Both the position numbers and the translations under genes were made by a program. This document shows, one piece after another, positions 1 to 10,190 of a DNA stretch of 64,000 nt. Position 1 is the stretch's first letter. Each line of letters opens with the position of its first letter. The notes under the pieces are model-generated. The model worked only from the letters and a program-made list of their open reading frames with translations, did not search any database and was not told the origin of the DNA. The DNA is from Colwellia sp. PAMC 21821 (lineage in GTDB: Bacteria > Pseudomonadota > Gammaproteobacteria > Enterobacterales > Alteromonadaceae): assembly GCF_002077175.1 (NCBI RefSeq), contig NZ_CP014943.1, forward strand, positions 3,100,001-3,164,000, read 5' to 3'.

Positions 1-42
1 AGTCGCGCGGAAAGTACAATACCCTCGTGTAAAGAGATAAAG

Positions 43-1950
43 ATGTTAGAAAATATTCGCGAAAGCTCTCAAGGATTAACCGCTAAGATTATTCTTGGTT
101 TTATTATTTTAACCTTCGCTGTAGCCGGCATTGGTAGTTACAACAATTCAGTTGATACTTCAGTAGCTGATGTTAATGGTGAACAAATATCACAAGATGA
201 GTTTAATAAAGCTTATCAAGCACAGCGTAATCGTATGGCGCAGCAATTTGGTGATATGTTTGAAACATTATCAGCTGACCCGAGTTACATGAGTAACTTT
301 CGTAATGGGGTTGTAGATAACTTAATCAACCAAAAGCTTGTTGATCAAAACTCTGAGGCACTAGCTATTCGAGTGGCAGATCAGCGTATTAAAAGCACTA
401 TTCGAAATATGCCAGAATTTCAAGTTGACGGTGTTTTTGACAACAACCGTTACTTAGCCATGATTAATCAAGCTGGTTTTTATCAATCATCTGACTTTCG
501 TGACTACTTACGCACTGAAATGACACGTCGCCAATTAACACAAGCATTGGTTGCAAGTGAGTTTAGCCTGCCGTACCAAGAAGATATGTTTACTGCTTTA
601 CAAAATCAACAGCGTGATATTCGTTTTGCAACTATTAATGCAGAGCAATTTAAAGCAACTATCGAATTAAGCGATGAAGAAATTAATGATTATTATTTAG
701 CTAATCAATCGCGCTTTGAAAATCAAGAACAAGTGAAAGTAAACTACATTACGCTTGATGTTGAAACTATCGCTAGTAAAGTCGTGTTAACAGATGCAGA
801 TGTTAAAGCATATTATCAAAATAACATCAGTCAATATCGTGATGAAGAGCAACGTCGAATTGCCCACATTCTAATTGAGTTTGGTGATGACGAAGCTAAA
901 GCTAAAGCCAGCACAGAGGCGTTACTTGCTAAAATTAATGCCGGTGAAGACTTCGCTGAATTAGCACAAGAACATTCAGCAGATACCTTTAGTGGTGAAA
1001 ACGGCGGCGATCTAGATTGGATTGAGGCCGGTGTTATGGACAGCGCATTTGACGAAGCAGCCTTTGCATTAAATGGCATTGGTAGTGTTAGTGACGTAAT
1101 TAAAACCGACTTTGGTTTTCACATCATTAAATTAACGGACTATAAGGCTGAAAAAGTACAAAGTTTAGCTGAAGTGCGTGATGTTATTGTGGCAAAAGCT
1201 AAAAATGAAAAAGCGCAAGATAAGTTTTTTGAACTTCAACAAGAAGTCGCTCGTTTAAGTTTTGAGTTTCCTGACAGTTTAGATGACGCAGCAGGCGCCA
1301 TAAATGCAACGGTTAAAACTTCAGGCTGGTTAACTCGCGGTGCGAATGCAGCACCTTTCGATGTTAGCGGCGTTGTAGATGCAGCTTTTTCTGATATTGT
1401 TATTAATGAACAATTAAACTCAGATATTGTTGAAGTTAGTGACAGTTTGGCTATTGTAATGCGCTTAAATAAATACCAAGACGCAAGTGTTAAACCGCTT
1501 ACTGAAGTCAGCGGTCAAATTCAAAGTATGCTTGTTGCGAAAAAAGCCTCTGAAAAAGCACAGACTGTTGTAGATGAATTGCTTGTCGCATTCAAATCGG
1601 GTACCGATATTACTGAGCAATTAGCAGGTTTTGGCGCGACTATGGAAGTTAAAACAGCGGTTACACGTGTTGGAAGTGGTTTAGACGCTAGCTTAGCTCG
1701 CGAAGCCTTTAAGTTACCTCGTCCTAGTGAAGATGCAGTATCAGCAACGACAGTTAACCTGAGCAATGGTAATTTAGCGTTACTTGAAGTGCAATCTGTC
1801 AATGTAGGTGAAGTTAAAGACTCACCTAACTTGTCGCAGCAGTTAACTCAACAATTGGCACAAGCAGCTTATTTAAGCTACGTTGAATCGTTGAAAGTAG
1901 GTGCAGAAATTGTACGCCGAAAAGTACAAGCTCCTACAACCCAATACTAG
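43..1950 (+). CDS. ppiD: Peptidylprolyl isomerase D (PpiD), periplasmic folding chaperone
   Basis: This 635-residue protein is a membrane-anchored periplasmic chaperone that meets proteins as they leave the Sec translocon. The N-terminus begins MLENIRESSQG and has a single transmembrane segment at about residues 14-33, so the rest faces the periplasm. A SurA-like N-terminal chaperone region follows, then a parvulin (PpiC-type) rotamase domain at about 268-365, recognisable by RRIAHIL, GGDLDW and FGFHIIKL. A second helical region makes up the C-terminus. The length is close to that of E. coli PpiD (623 residues). In this group the gene normally follows hupB, but only 42 bases lie upstream here, so that cannot be seen. 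A clear terminator follows. Identity is confident; isomerase activity is uncertain because PpiD parvulin domains are often inactive. Confidence 0.95.
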   Translation: MLENIRESSQGLTAKIILGFIILTFAVAGIGSYNNSVDTSVADVNGEQISQDEFNKAYQAQRNRMAQQFGDMFETLSADPSYMSNFRNGVVDNLINQKLVDQNSEALAIRVADQRIKSTIRNMPEFQVDGVFDNNRYLAMINQAGFYQSSDFRDYLRTEMTRRQLTQALVASEFSLPYQEDMFTALQNQQRDIRFATINAEQFKATIELSDEEINDYYLANQSRFENQEQVKVNYITLDVETIASKVVLTDADVKAYYQNNISQYRDEEQRRIAHILIEFGDDEAKAKASTEALLAKINAGEDFAELAQEHSADTFSGENGGDLDWIEAGVMDSAFDEAAFALNGIGSVSDVIKTDFGFHIIKLTDYKAEKVQSLAEVRDVIVAKAKNEKAQDKFFELQQEVARLSFEFPDSLDDAAGAINATVKTSGWLTRGANAAPFDVSGVVDAAFSDIVINEQLNSDIVEVSDSLAIVMRLNKYQDASVKPLTEVSGQIQSMLVAKKASEKAQTVVDELLVAFKSGTDITEQLAGFGATMEVKTAVTRVGSGLDASLAREAFKLPRPSEDAVSATTVNLSNGNLALLEVQSVNVGEVKDSPNLSQQLTQQLAQAAYLSYVESLKVGAEIVRRKVQAPTTQY

Positions 1951-2002
1951 CTTATAAGTAGTACTACTTATAAGTAATATAAGCTAATAAAGCTTAAAAT
2001 AT

Positions 2003-2028
2003 AAAACCAGCCAATAGGCTGGTTTTTT
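2003..2028 (+). terminator. Rho-independent terminator of ppiD
   Basis: A 10-bp perfect stem (AAAACCAGCC / GGCTGGTTTT) with an AATA loop runs into a T tract, about 50 bases after the ppiD stop. Confidence 0.9.
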
Positions 2029-2062
2029 GTTTTCAGCGTTTAACAGCAATAGCATTGAGTAA

Positions 2063-2225
2063 TACCATAAGTTGATTAAGTATCTGTTCATTTTTAATGG
2101 TTAAAATGAACAATTACGGGATATAAAATTTATAAGTAGCATAACTACTGATTAAATTTTATGCCTTGTCATTAGCCATTTTTCCTTATGAAAAGAGATC
2201 ATTTAATTAATCAAATTGGTATAAT
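2063..2225. repeat. MITE-like dispersed repeat, copy 1
   Basis: A non-coding element of about 163 bp. Its ends are imperfect inverted repeats (TACCATAAGTTGATTAA at the left; TTAATCAAATTGGTA at the right). The centre contains a long palindrome, TAAAATTTATAAGTAG paired with CTACTGATTAAATTTTA, so the element can fold into a hairpin. A second copy lies at 5769-5935 in the same orientation, with much of the length matching, including the central run AAATTTTATGCCTTGTCATT. It has no coding capacity. It is probably a non-autonomous mobile element. Confidence 0.75.
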
Positions 2226-2276
2226 TCATAAATTTTTAGTCATGGGAAATATTCAAGAACACATGTTGATTGTTCC

Positions 2277-2320
2277 AGACTAAGACTAAGACTAAGACTA
2301 AGACTAAGACTAAGACTAAG
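2277..2320. repeat. Hexanucleotide tandem repeat (TAAGAC)n
   Basis: The unit TAAGAC is repeated perfectly about 7.3 times in 44 bases of intergenic DNA between ppiD and mutS. It lies far from either start codon, and no promoter could be assigned to it. Confidence 0.95.
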
Positions 2321-2752
2321 CACCAGCGTCGACGTAATAGGGTTCACTTATGCTGTGGCGTTATGTTTTTACATCGATGTAAGTTATTAAGTCATGCAGG
2401 TTCATCTAAATAAATGACTTGTGACGGCCTATAAGGCAGGTGTATTTTAGGTCTAGGGCACTTTGAAGGGAGTATTCATTTCAATTGGTGGTTTGTATAT
2501 TACATCACGACTTCACGACATCATTTTAAGTCATAATCTTAACTTTTCTGCATGTGTAGTGCTGGTAGATAGTAGTGATTGTAGATATTAGTGCCTGTAG
2601 ATAGCAAGGCTGAAAATCAGTCTATTTATGCCGGCCTAACTTCAGTCCGTCAAGCTTAAATCGAAAAACTAATCTGATAAGCCAGTAAACAATTGCAGCG
2701 GGTAGTAAATATACTCGCTGCATAGAAAGGCTACTTAAATCGAGAAACTTTC
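2321..2752. other. Intergenic region, nothing recognised
   Basis: No convincing reading frame, RNA gene or terminator is seen here. Short imperfect direct repeats around TGTAGATA occur near 2565-2605. The convergent genes ppiD and mutS end on either side. Confidence 0.6.
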
Positions 2753-5314
2753 TTAAATTAACTCTTTTAATTTATACAGTAAGTCTAAGGCCATTTTCGG
2801 GCTTAAATCGTTCACATCTATTGAGCTTAATTCATCGACAACAGGGTGGTTATTATCCATCAAGGATAACTGCTCAAAAGCTTGAGGTTCATTCGTCATC
2901 ACCGAAGGGGTTTGCATGTTCTCAAGCTCAGCTAAGCGTTGTTTTGCTCGTTGAATAACACTTCTTGGTACACCGGCAAGTTGTGCGACTTGTAAACCAA
3001 AACTTTTACTAGCAGCGCCTTCTTGTACTGTGTGCATAAAGACAATGCTGTCACCATGTTCGACTGCGTCTAGGTGGACATTGGCCAAGGTATCAATTTG
3101 TTCAGCCAGTAAGGTTAATTCAAAATAATGACTAGCAAACAGGGTGAACGCTTTAGTTTTTATTGCTAGCATTTCAGCACAGGCCCAAGCCAGTGATAAA
3201 CCGTCGTAGGTACTGGTGCCACGACCAATTTCATCTAATAGCACTAAACTTTTATGGGTAGCATTGTGTAAAATGTTGGCGGTTTCAGTCATCTCTACCA
3301 TAAAGGTTGAACGACCACTGGCTAAATCATCAGAAGCACCGATACGAGTAAATATTCTATCAACCATACCTATTTTTGCCGCACTTGCTGGCACATAACA
3401 ACCAATGTGTGCCAATAATACAATTAACGCAGTTTGACGCATATAAGTCGATTTACCGCCCATGTTAGGACCGGTAATAATCAACATTTCTCGAGTGTCG
3501 TTCAGTACAACCGGATTAGCAATAAAAGGTTCAGTGGTCATTTGTTCAACAACAGCATGTCGACCTTCTGCTATATCAATACCGCTGTCTTCTTGTAGTA
3601 CTGGTTTAACATAATTTAACGTTTGTGCACGTTCAGCGAAGGTCGTTAATACATCTATTTCAGATAACGACTGTGCGAGTAGTTGCAGTTTTTCTAACTC
3701 AGGTAATATTTGGTCAAATAACGCTTCATACAAGCGTTTTTCAAGGGCAAGGAACTTACTTTGTGCAGAGAGCACTTTCTCTTCATGTTGCTTTAACTCG
3801 TTAGTAATAAAGCGTTCGTTATTTTTTAAGGTTTGTCGGCGAATATAATCGTCGGGTACATCAATCGCTGAGCTTCGGCTCATTTCAATATAGAATCCGT
3901 GTACTCTGTTGTAGCCAACTTTTAATGACTGAATACCGGTACGTTCTTTTTCGCGCGCTTCAAGTTGCGCTAAAAACTCTGTTGCTCCATCGCTTAAATC
4001 TCGTAGCACATCTAATTCGTCATTATAACCTGGGGCGATTACGCCACCGTCACGAATTAATACTGGTGGGTTTTCAACAATCGCACGTTCTAATAGGGTT
4101 TGAGTTACTGGTATTGGCTGACATTGTTTAATCAAGGCGGCTAAGTGAATTTGTGAACAGCTAGCGGTAAGTGCTTGCAAATCAGGTAAGTGCATTAAGG
4201 CATTACGTAACCGTGCAAAATCGCGAGGACGGGCAGAGCGTAAAGCAATGCGCGCCACAATACGTTCAATGTCACCAAATGGCTTTAAATTAGCGTTAAG
4301 TTCAAACGATAAATCTTGCTGTAGTATCTCTTCAATCGCGTCTTGACGGTTATTTAAAACCGTAAGATCGCGCAGTGGAAAGTGTAACCATCGTTTAAGT
4401 AATCTAGAGCCCATTGGTGTAGCTGCTTTATCAAGAATTGCCGCTAAGGTATTTTCATTGCCACCTTGTAGGTTTTGCGTTAATTCTAAATTTCGGCGAG
4501 TGGCTGCATCGAGAATTACCGCACTAGAAGCACTTTCACCAATAATGGCCCTAATGTGTGGCATGGCAGTACGTTGGCTATCTTTTACATATTGAAATAA
4601 ACAGCCTGCTGCTGCGATACCCAATGGTTTGTCTTCAACGCCGAAACCTGACAATGACCGAGTGCCAAATTGTTTATTAAGCAGGGTTTTACTGGTTTCT
4701 AAATCAAACTCCCAATCGGGACGTCGGCGTAATCCTTTGCGGCCGACAATAATATTACTAGCGACTAATGATTCAGGGTACAACAGTTCAGCCGGAGATA
4801 AACGTTGCAGTTCGGCTTGAACTTGCTCTTCCGTTCTAGGCTCCACTAAAACAAAACGGCCACTGGTCATATCTAAATAAGCTAGACCAAAGCCTTGCGG
4901 TGTTTGATGAACCGCAACAATTAAATTATCTTGTCGATCGCTCAGTAGGGCTTCATCACTAACGGTGCCAGGGGTAACTACACGCACAACCTTACGCTCA
5001 ACCGGACCTTTGCTCGTGGCCGGATCACCAATTTGTTCGCAAATAGCGACTGACTCTCCTAATTTTACTAACTTAGCTAAATAACCATCTACCGCATGAT
5101 ACGGCACACCGGCCATAGGAATTGCATTACCGCCAGTTTTGCCACGTGCGGTTAATGAAATATCGAGTAAATCAGAGGCTTTTTTTGCATCATCAAAAAA
5201 TAGTTCATAAAAATCGCCCATACGATAAAAAATTAAAATATTAGGAAATTCGGCTTTAATGGTCAGGTACTGACGCATCATAGGGGTGTGTTTAGCAAGT
5301 TCTGATTCATTCAT
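2753..5314 (-). CDS. mutS: DNA mismatch repair protein MutS
   Basis: MutS recognises mismatches and small loops and starts methyl-directed repair with MutL. The protein has 853 residues, the same as E. coli MutS. The mismatch-reading Phe-x-Glu motif is at F35-Y36-E37 (MGDFYELFF). Connector, lever and clamp domains fill the middle. The ATPase domain shows Walker [10 protein letters not shown] at about 615-623, followed by [12 protein letters not shown] (Walker B) and the ASHYFELT switch. The C-terminus ends in the short dimerisation helix [17 protein letters not shown]. The gene is transcribed alone. In many gammaproteobacteria mutS is followed by cinA and recA; here a TonB receptor lies between mutS and recA. 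Confidence 0.98.
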   Translation of the reverse strand: MNESELAKHTPMMRQYLTIKAEFPNILIFYRMGDFYELFFDDAKKASDLLDISLTARGKTGGNAIPMAGVPYHAVDGYLAKLVKLGESVAICEQIGDPATSKGPVERKVVRVVTPGTVSDEALLSDRQDNLIVAVHQTPQGFGLAYLDMTSGRFVLVEPRTEEQVQAELQRLSPAELLYPESLVASNIIVGRKGLRRRPDWEFDLETSKTLLNKQFGTRSLSGFGVEDKPLGIAAAGCLFQYVKDSQRTAMPHIRAIIGESASSAVILDAATRRNLELTQNLQGGNENTLAAILDKAATPMGSRLLKRWLHFPLRDLTVLNNRQDAIEEILQQDLSFELNANLKPFGDIERIVARIALRSARPRDFARLRNALMHLPDLQALTASCSQIHLAALIKQCQPIPVTQTLLERAIVENPPVLIRDGGVIAPGYNDELDVLRDLSDGATEFLAQLEAREKERTGIQSLKVGYNRVHGFYIEMSRSSAIDVPDDYIRRQTLKNNERFITNELKQHEEKVLSAQSKFLALEKRLYEALFDQILPELEKLQLLAQSLSEIDVLTTFAERAQTLNYVKPVLQEDSGIDIAEGRHAVVEQMTTEPFIANPVVLNDTREMLIITGPNMGGKSTYMRQTALIVLLAHIGCYVPASAAKIGMVDRIFTRIGASDDLASGRSTFMVEMTETANILHNATHKSLVLLDEIGRGTSTYDGLSLAWACAEMLAIKTKAFTLFASHYFELTLLAEQIDTLANVHLDAVEHGDSIVFMHTVQEGAASKSFGLQVAQLAGVPRSVIQRAKQRLAELENMQTPSVMTNEPQAFEQLSLMDNNHPVVDELSSIDVNDLSPKMALDLLYKLKELI

Positions 5315-5768
5315 TATTTATATTTTTATCGGTTGAGTTGTGCACTAAAGCTGTGTATTTTTTGTTGATATATTTATTCTACATTATCTAATGTTTTCAT
5401 AGCGAATAAAGAGTCGTCATTTATCTAGATTGCTAGTGGAGACTGTATATGGCGCTATTCTTAGGTTAAAGCGGTAATAGTTTACAACAGGGGTTAGATA
5501 ACAGGCTAAGTATGCCAATAATTAAAAAAGATATTAACAGAAAATCATCTTCAACGCTCCCTGAAAAGAAGCTTAAAAGAGGAATTTATCGCTAAATTAT
5601 TTTGGCTATTACCAGGTCGATAAGTGTTTTTTTTGATTTTTTTGTTGTTAATTTAACTGCGCTGGTAGTGCCTATAAAGCCAAGAGGTTATTAATTTGGG
5701 TTTTATGTCTAACCAAGCAGGTATTCTCGTTTTTGATATTGAAGTTGTTTGGTTAAATATAAAGCTTA
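5315..5768. other. Upstream region of mutS, no gene seen
   Basis: This AT-rich stretch should hold the mutS promoter on the minus strand, but no convincing -35/-10 pair could be fixed. No reading frame of note is present. Confidence 0.5.
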
Positions 5769-5935
5769 TACCATGTTGATTAATTAGTTATTCATTTTTA
5801 AAAGTTAAAATGAATAACAACGGCGTTATAAAATTTATAAGTAGAATAGCTACTGAGTAAATTTTATGCCTTGTCATTATCCATTATTCCTCATGAAAAA
5901 GTAGAGAACTTTATTAATCAATTTGGCAGTAATTA
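5769..5935. repeat. MITE-like dispersed repeat, copy 2
   Basis: This is the second copy of the element at 2063-2225. It starts TACCATGTTGATTAATT and ends near TTAATCAATTTGG. It carries the same central hairpin (ATAAAATTTATAAGTAG paired with CTACTGAGTAAATTTTAT). The two copies flank mutS. Confidence 0.75.
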
Positions 5936-5974
5936 TTGAAGGTAAAGTTAGTAGGCTGATGCATTCCAAGCAAT

Positions 5975-6023
5975 AAAAAAGCCATATGCGAGTTCATTGA
6001 CTACGATATGGCTTTTTTTTTTT
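5975..6023. terminator. Terminator downstream of the TonB receptor
   Basis: The stem AAGCCATAT / ATATGGCTT is bounded by an A run on one side and a long T run on the other, so it can act in both directions. It lies about 90 bases past the stop codon of the minus-strand receptor gene. The loop is about 18 bases. Confidence 0.75.
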
Positions 6024-6108
6024 TGAATAAGCTTAACTTTATATGCTAAATACTATTTATTTAAACTTGGCACTCACACTAAATGATGAAGCGCCAATGG
6101 TTAACCGC

Positions 6109-9100
6109 TTAGAATCTGTAGCTAGCACCAAAAGTAATACGACGGTCTGTTATACCTTGAGAACAAAGCATAGCGCCTTCATTCACACAAGATTGTGTAA
6201 TGTCTGACTCTGTTAAGTTAACAGCCTCAAGGCCAAGGTTTAAGTTTTCATTCACGTCATAACTTACACTGGCGTTAAGTTGTCCTCTAGCATGTGTAAC
6301 AACAGGGAAACCTAACGTAGAGTTTAAGCTAGCACCCGCAGCAGTATCTTCTGTGCGGAACGCATCACGCCATGTGTAACGTAATCTAGCAGAAAGACCA
6401 AACTTCTCGTAGTAAACCGCAATGTTGTAAGCGTCTTCAGAGAAATCTAGTAGACCTCGGTCTGATGTTACGTCGACAAACTGTGCACTATCATAAACGC
6501 CGTTTATTGCATTAAAGATGTCTGTTCCACGAGTTGCTGAGGTGTAAAAAGCTGAACCACCGCTATACTCTTGAATAGTATAGTTAGCTACAATACCAAA
6601 TCCTGATGCCCAACCTAAATCATCTTCGAAGCTTGAAAGGTCATATTGAATAGCCATTTCAATACCTTTTTGCGTTGTTTTAGCTGAATCATTAAGTTTA
6701 GTTTCAACATCAACACACAAGCCGGTAGTGTTAGGATCGCCAATTGCATTTGGCTGAACAGCAGGGTTATAAATACCGCCACCAGCACATGTAGGTCCAG
6801 CTTCTCTCCAGCCATTTGCTTGAATGATTGCACTTTCTAACTTGTTAACAAATAAGTTAGAACGTTCTTTACTGAAATAACCGATACTGACAACTGCCGC
6901 TTCTGCAAAATACCATTCAGCTGAAAGGTCAAATGAGGTTACTTCTTCAGGCTCAAGGGCTGCATTACCAATTTCTATTGATGAATTTTCGTTAGTACCA
7001 AATGAAACTGAAGTATTTAAGTCGCCAAAGTTAGGACGAAGAATATCTTTACCCCAACCTAAACGAAGAACAACATCATCATGTACGTCTGCAACCAAAT
7101 TTAAGCGAGGTAGCGTATAGCTATAATCACCTGTGTTTGTTGTAGGCGACACACTACCATTGACTACCGTATTACCCATTGATTCAATATCTGTTGATAT
7201 ATGACGCAAACCGATGTTACCGCGGATCATTTCATACTCAAAATTTGCTTGTGCATATATAGCATGCGTTTTTTCTTCAATAGTGAAGGCAGCTGTATCT
7301 GAAGGTGTAAGGTCAGCAAAATCTTGGTTGCCACCGTGTGCCACAAGTGCAGCTTCTAATGTTTCTATTACACCGTCTGGATCATTGAACGCAAGATCTG
7401 GGTTTACAATTAAGAAGTTACGAAGTGCTAATTCTCGACCATCTGCATCACCGAAGTGACTAGGCCCGGCAACAAGAAGATCTGCGAATAAAGCGCCATT
7501 TGGGCTATCAACCATTTTACTGAAGCCACCAATACGATCAGATATTGAAACAGATTCATGTTTGGTTATGTTATAGCGGTAACCAAAGTCAACAGAAGTT
7601 ACAATGTTATCATCTACAAAATATGTAGAATCTATACGAAATGCATCTTCTGAATTTTCAGTAGTACTTCTACTAATATCTACTTGATCCAATACCACAT
7701 TATTAGGATCGAGTAGATTTGCAACAGTTGGTGCGAATGGCGAAGCAAAATCGATACCAAATGCCAACGAGTTACCCGTTAAGTCATAAATAAATGGCAC
7801 ACTGTTATCATTACTAGAGCCATCAAGTGGCGTAAGCGGGTTAGGATTAATAAAGTTCAATTGTGTGTTTAAAGATGGTGTAACCGTATCAGAGCTTGCA
7901 CTTGAAAGTTCAGCACTTACAAATAAGTTATCACCTTGCCACTCTCCACCTAATCTAAATACTTGCGTATCGGTAACACGGGCACCTGTATCACTATTAA
8001 AACGCAAATTCGGATCGTCGTCATCAACCGAGTTTATTGGCTGAATTGTGCCTCTACTTGCGGCTTGAATACTACCAAGGTTTACACCATCAAGTGAGCC
8101 AAAGTTTATGGTTTCAAACTCATCTGGCACAGTATAGTTAAGTACGCTGGACACACCTGAACCTTGAACTCGTGTACTTTCTTGACGACGCTCTTGGTCG
8201 GTAATAATCGCATCGAAGAAAAACTTCATGTTGTCGTTAGGAGCAAATTCAAACGTTGTCGCAAGGTTTGTCGTTTCATATTCAAAATTTTCTAATTCCT
8301 GATTCAGGAATTGAATACCAAGAAAATCGAAGTCTTGAGCCGCAGGTCTTTTAGTTGCCTGATCTTCTACAACAGGGTTACCGTCGCTGTTGTATCGTGT
8401 AACAACAGCGTTTCTATTTTCAACAAGGCTACCGTCGCGATCAACACGAGGGCGGAAAGAGGTGGCTTCTTGTTTAGCGTAGCTACCACTTATAACAAAA
8501 CCAAACTTACCAGAATCTAGTTCCCAATTATCACCGTATGCACCTGATACTCTTGGTTGAACACCGTCGGTCGTTAAGCTGCTATCTTCACCTTGTACAC
8601 GAAGAGAGCCTAATGTTTCAGTTAACTCAAGCGGGCGAATAGTACGTAAATTTACCGTACCACCTACAGAGCCTTCAGTCGTTTTAGCTTCTGGTGACTT
8701 GGTTATTTCAACACCAGCGATAATAGCAGCTGAAAGATCTTCAAAATTCATCCCACTACGACCAGCACCTGAGCCTACAGTAGACGCACCGTTAATTTCA
8801 ACGCGGTTAGAGTTGCTACCACGGATTTGAACGCCGGTACCAATACCAGCTGTTCTCGTAATTTGAATACCAGTAACATTCTCAAGAACCTCTGCAAGGT
8901 TTTGGTCAGGCAGTTTACCAATATCTGTAGCCATGATAATTTCGACTAGATTAGCCGTATCACGCTTTTCAGCTAGTGCACTGGTAAGCGAGCTTCGCAT
9001 ACCAGTTACTTGAATTACTTCAACTGATTTTTTTGCTTGTGCTTCTGTTTCTGCTTCTTGTGCACTTACCGAAGCCGCAAAAGTCAGCGAGGTAGCTGAA

Positions 9101-9138
9101 AGCACCGCTAAGGTTATTTTAGATAATTGTTGTCTCAT
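6109..9138 (-). CDS. TonB-dependent outer-membrane receptor, probably for alginate oligosaccharides
   Basis: This 1009-residue protein is an outer-membrane active transporter driven by TonB. A signal peptide (MRQQLSKITL... to about residue 26, ending SVSAQ) precedes a TonB-box-like VEVIQVTG at about 39-46. The plug domain follows (LAEVLENVTGIQI, GVQIRGSNSNRVEI), then a large beta-barrel ending in the aromatic C-terminus ASYRF. The overall form fits the Xanthomonas/Caulobacter type of receptors, which often import plant or algal glycans. The start has a good ribosome site (AGGGGAAA). The substrate is inferred: two palindromic sites upstream (9308-9357) share a motif with sites near the alginate genes. 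A vestige of a second receptor C-terminus may follow the stop. Membership of the family is certain; the alginate link is moderate. Confidence 0.93.
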   Translation of the reverse strand: MRQQLSKITLAVLSATSLTFAASVSAQEAETEAQAKKSVEVIQVTGMRSSLTSALAEKRDTANLVEIIMATDIGKLPDQNLAEVLENVTGIQITRTAGIGTGVQIRGSNSNRVEINGASTVGSGAGRSGMNFEDLSAAIIAGVEITKSPEAKTTEGSVGGTVNLRTIRPLELTETLGSLRVQGEDSSLTTDGVQPRVSGAYGDNWELDSGKFGFVISGSYAKQEATSFRPRVDRDGSLVENRNAVVTRYNSDGNPVVEDQATKRPAAQDFDFLGIQFLNQELENFEYETTNLATTFEFAPNDNMKFFFDAIITDQERRQESTRVQGSGVSSVLNYTVPDEFETINFGSLDGVNLGSIQAASRGTIQPINSVDDDDPNLRFNSDTGARVTDTQVFRLGGEWQGDNLFVSAELSSASSDTVTPSLNTQLNFINPNPLTPLDGSSNDNSVPFIYDLTGNSLAFGIDFASPFAPTVANLLDPNNVVLDQVDISRSTTENSEDAFRIDSTYFVDDNIVTSVDFGYRYNITKHESVSISDRIGGFSKMVDSPNGALFADLLVAGPSHFGDADGRELALRNFLIVNPDLAFNDPDGVIETLEAALVAHGGNQDFADLTPSDTAAFTIEEKTHAIYAQANFEYEMIRGNIGLRHISTDIESMGNTVVNGSVSPTTNTGDYSYTLPRLNLVADVHDDVVLRLGWGKDILRPNFGDLNTSVSFGTNENSSIEIGNAALEPEEVTSFDLSAEWYFAEAAVVSIGYFSKERSNLFVNKLESAIIQANGWREAGPTCAGGGIYNPAVQPNAIGDPNTTGLCVDVETKLNDSAKTTQKGIEMAIQYDLSSFEDDLGWASGFGIVANYTIQEYSGGSAFYTSATRGTDIFNAINGVYDSAQFVDVTSDRGLLDFSEDAYNIAVYYEKFGLSARLRYTWRDAFRTEDTAAGASLNSTLGFPVVTHARGQLNASVSYDVNENLNLGLEAVNLTESDITQSCVNEGAMLCSQGITDRRITFGASYRF

Positions 9139-9307
9139 AGATTTCCCCTGTGTAGTTTTTTTGAAATTAATTTTGCAAACATCTCAAAAGCCACATCTTT
9201 AGTTAATAAAGTCGTCCTCTAGAATTGCAAACTCCCTAAAAGTAAAATATTAAGTACTCAAAAAGAATTACCATAGATAGTTACAATAAAAACCTAAAAG
9301 GTCAATC

Positions 9308-9324
9308 ATTTGGTAATACAAAAT
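9308..9324. promoter_or_regulatory. Candidate operator A upstream of the TonB receptor
   Basis: ATTTGGTAATACAAAAT is a 17-bp palindrome with one mismatched pair. Its core resembles the GGTA-x-TACC operators bound by FadR-subfamily GntR regulators of uronate catabolism. It lies about 170 bases upstream of the receptor start codon. The likely binder is the regulator at 13186-13926. Confidence 0.55.
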
Positions 9325-9340
9325 AAGTGTTAATAATGAT

Positions 9341-9357
9341 AATCTGTATTACCAATT
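9341..9357. promoter_or_regulatory. Candidate operator B upstream of the TonB receptor
   Basis: AATCTGTATTACCAATT is a second copy of the motif, palindromic with two mismatched pairs. Its centre is 33 bases from that of site A, close to three turns of DNA, so two dimers could sit on the same face. Confidence 0.5.
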
Positions 9358-10119
9358 ATTGTGTTATGGTTTTATTTTTGGCTAATGGTTACTATTGGTT
9401 GTCGGTAAGCGTCTGAATTATAGATTTAATTCTATTTTTTTTGATTTTATTGAAAATTATTAAGTTACATTAAAGTAAATTTTTTATTCCAATTTTATGT
9501 TTATTTTTGTTATCTATATATTTTAACGGTCTAAATGAGTTCGATATATAGCCATGTTTTTTCGTTTAAATTGTTAATTGGTCGACCAAGGGTTGTGGTG
9601 TTGTATTAATTCTTCTTATTCATAGGTATGTGAATAAGAAGAAAATAATTGTGTTTTTTCGACACTAAAAATGTAGTCAGAAGTTTATATTATGAAGTTG
9701 TACAGTTAAGGAACGTGGTAAGCCGGCTTTCATTGTAATAATTTTAGGAGGTACAAAAAGATTAAAGCTTATACTGAAACTTTGATTTTTTGGATGCTTC
9801 GATAAGTGGTTAAGGCTTTTTAATAACAGCGCTTTACTATCTAATTAAATCAACACTGTGTAAGTAAATTACTAGATTAAAGTGACAATATAAACGGTAG
9901 GGTGCAATTAAATTGATTAACCAGCATAGAGAACTTTCAAATATAATTATACTAACAAGTGAAATACGATGTAACTAGCAGTCTAATCGTATTAGTAACT
10001 TTTTACACTAAAAATATTGAAAGTTACATTTGTTAAAAAAGCCGTTATATTTTAATGGTATAAAAGTACCTGTAGGTTATTTTTTTGTTGAAAAATAAAT
10101 AAATCAATAAAAAACTTGA
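9358..10119. other. Long intergenic region upstream of recA
   Basis: No supported gene is present. An isolated ribosome-site-like AGGAGGT occurs at about 9748-9754, but no start codon or reading frame follows at a proper distance. The stretch is very AT-rich. Confidence 0.5.
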
Positions 10120-10139
10120 TACTGTACGACTATACAGTA
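10120..10139 (+). promoter_or_regulatory. LexA (SOS) box of recA
   Basis: The sequence contains CTGT-ACGACTAT-ACAG (10122-10137), a perfect match to the gammaproteobacterial consensus CTGT-N8-ACAG. It lies about 53 bases before the recA start, which is where SOS repression of recA is expected. Confidence 0.93.
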
Positions 10140-10190
10140 TACTTTGCTCAATTAAACGAATTAAGCACCTAAATCATTCTGGAGCAACAA

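Noticed and set aside
830..1080. Antisense open frame inside ppiD
   Set aside because: It lies wholly inside a strongly conserved coding region, has no recognisable protein character and no ribosome site.
9742..9800. Ribosome-site-like AGGAGGT suggesting a small gene
   Set aside because: No ATG, GTG or TTG follows at a proper distance with an open frame.
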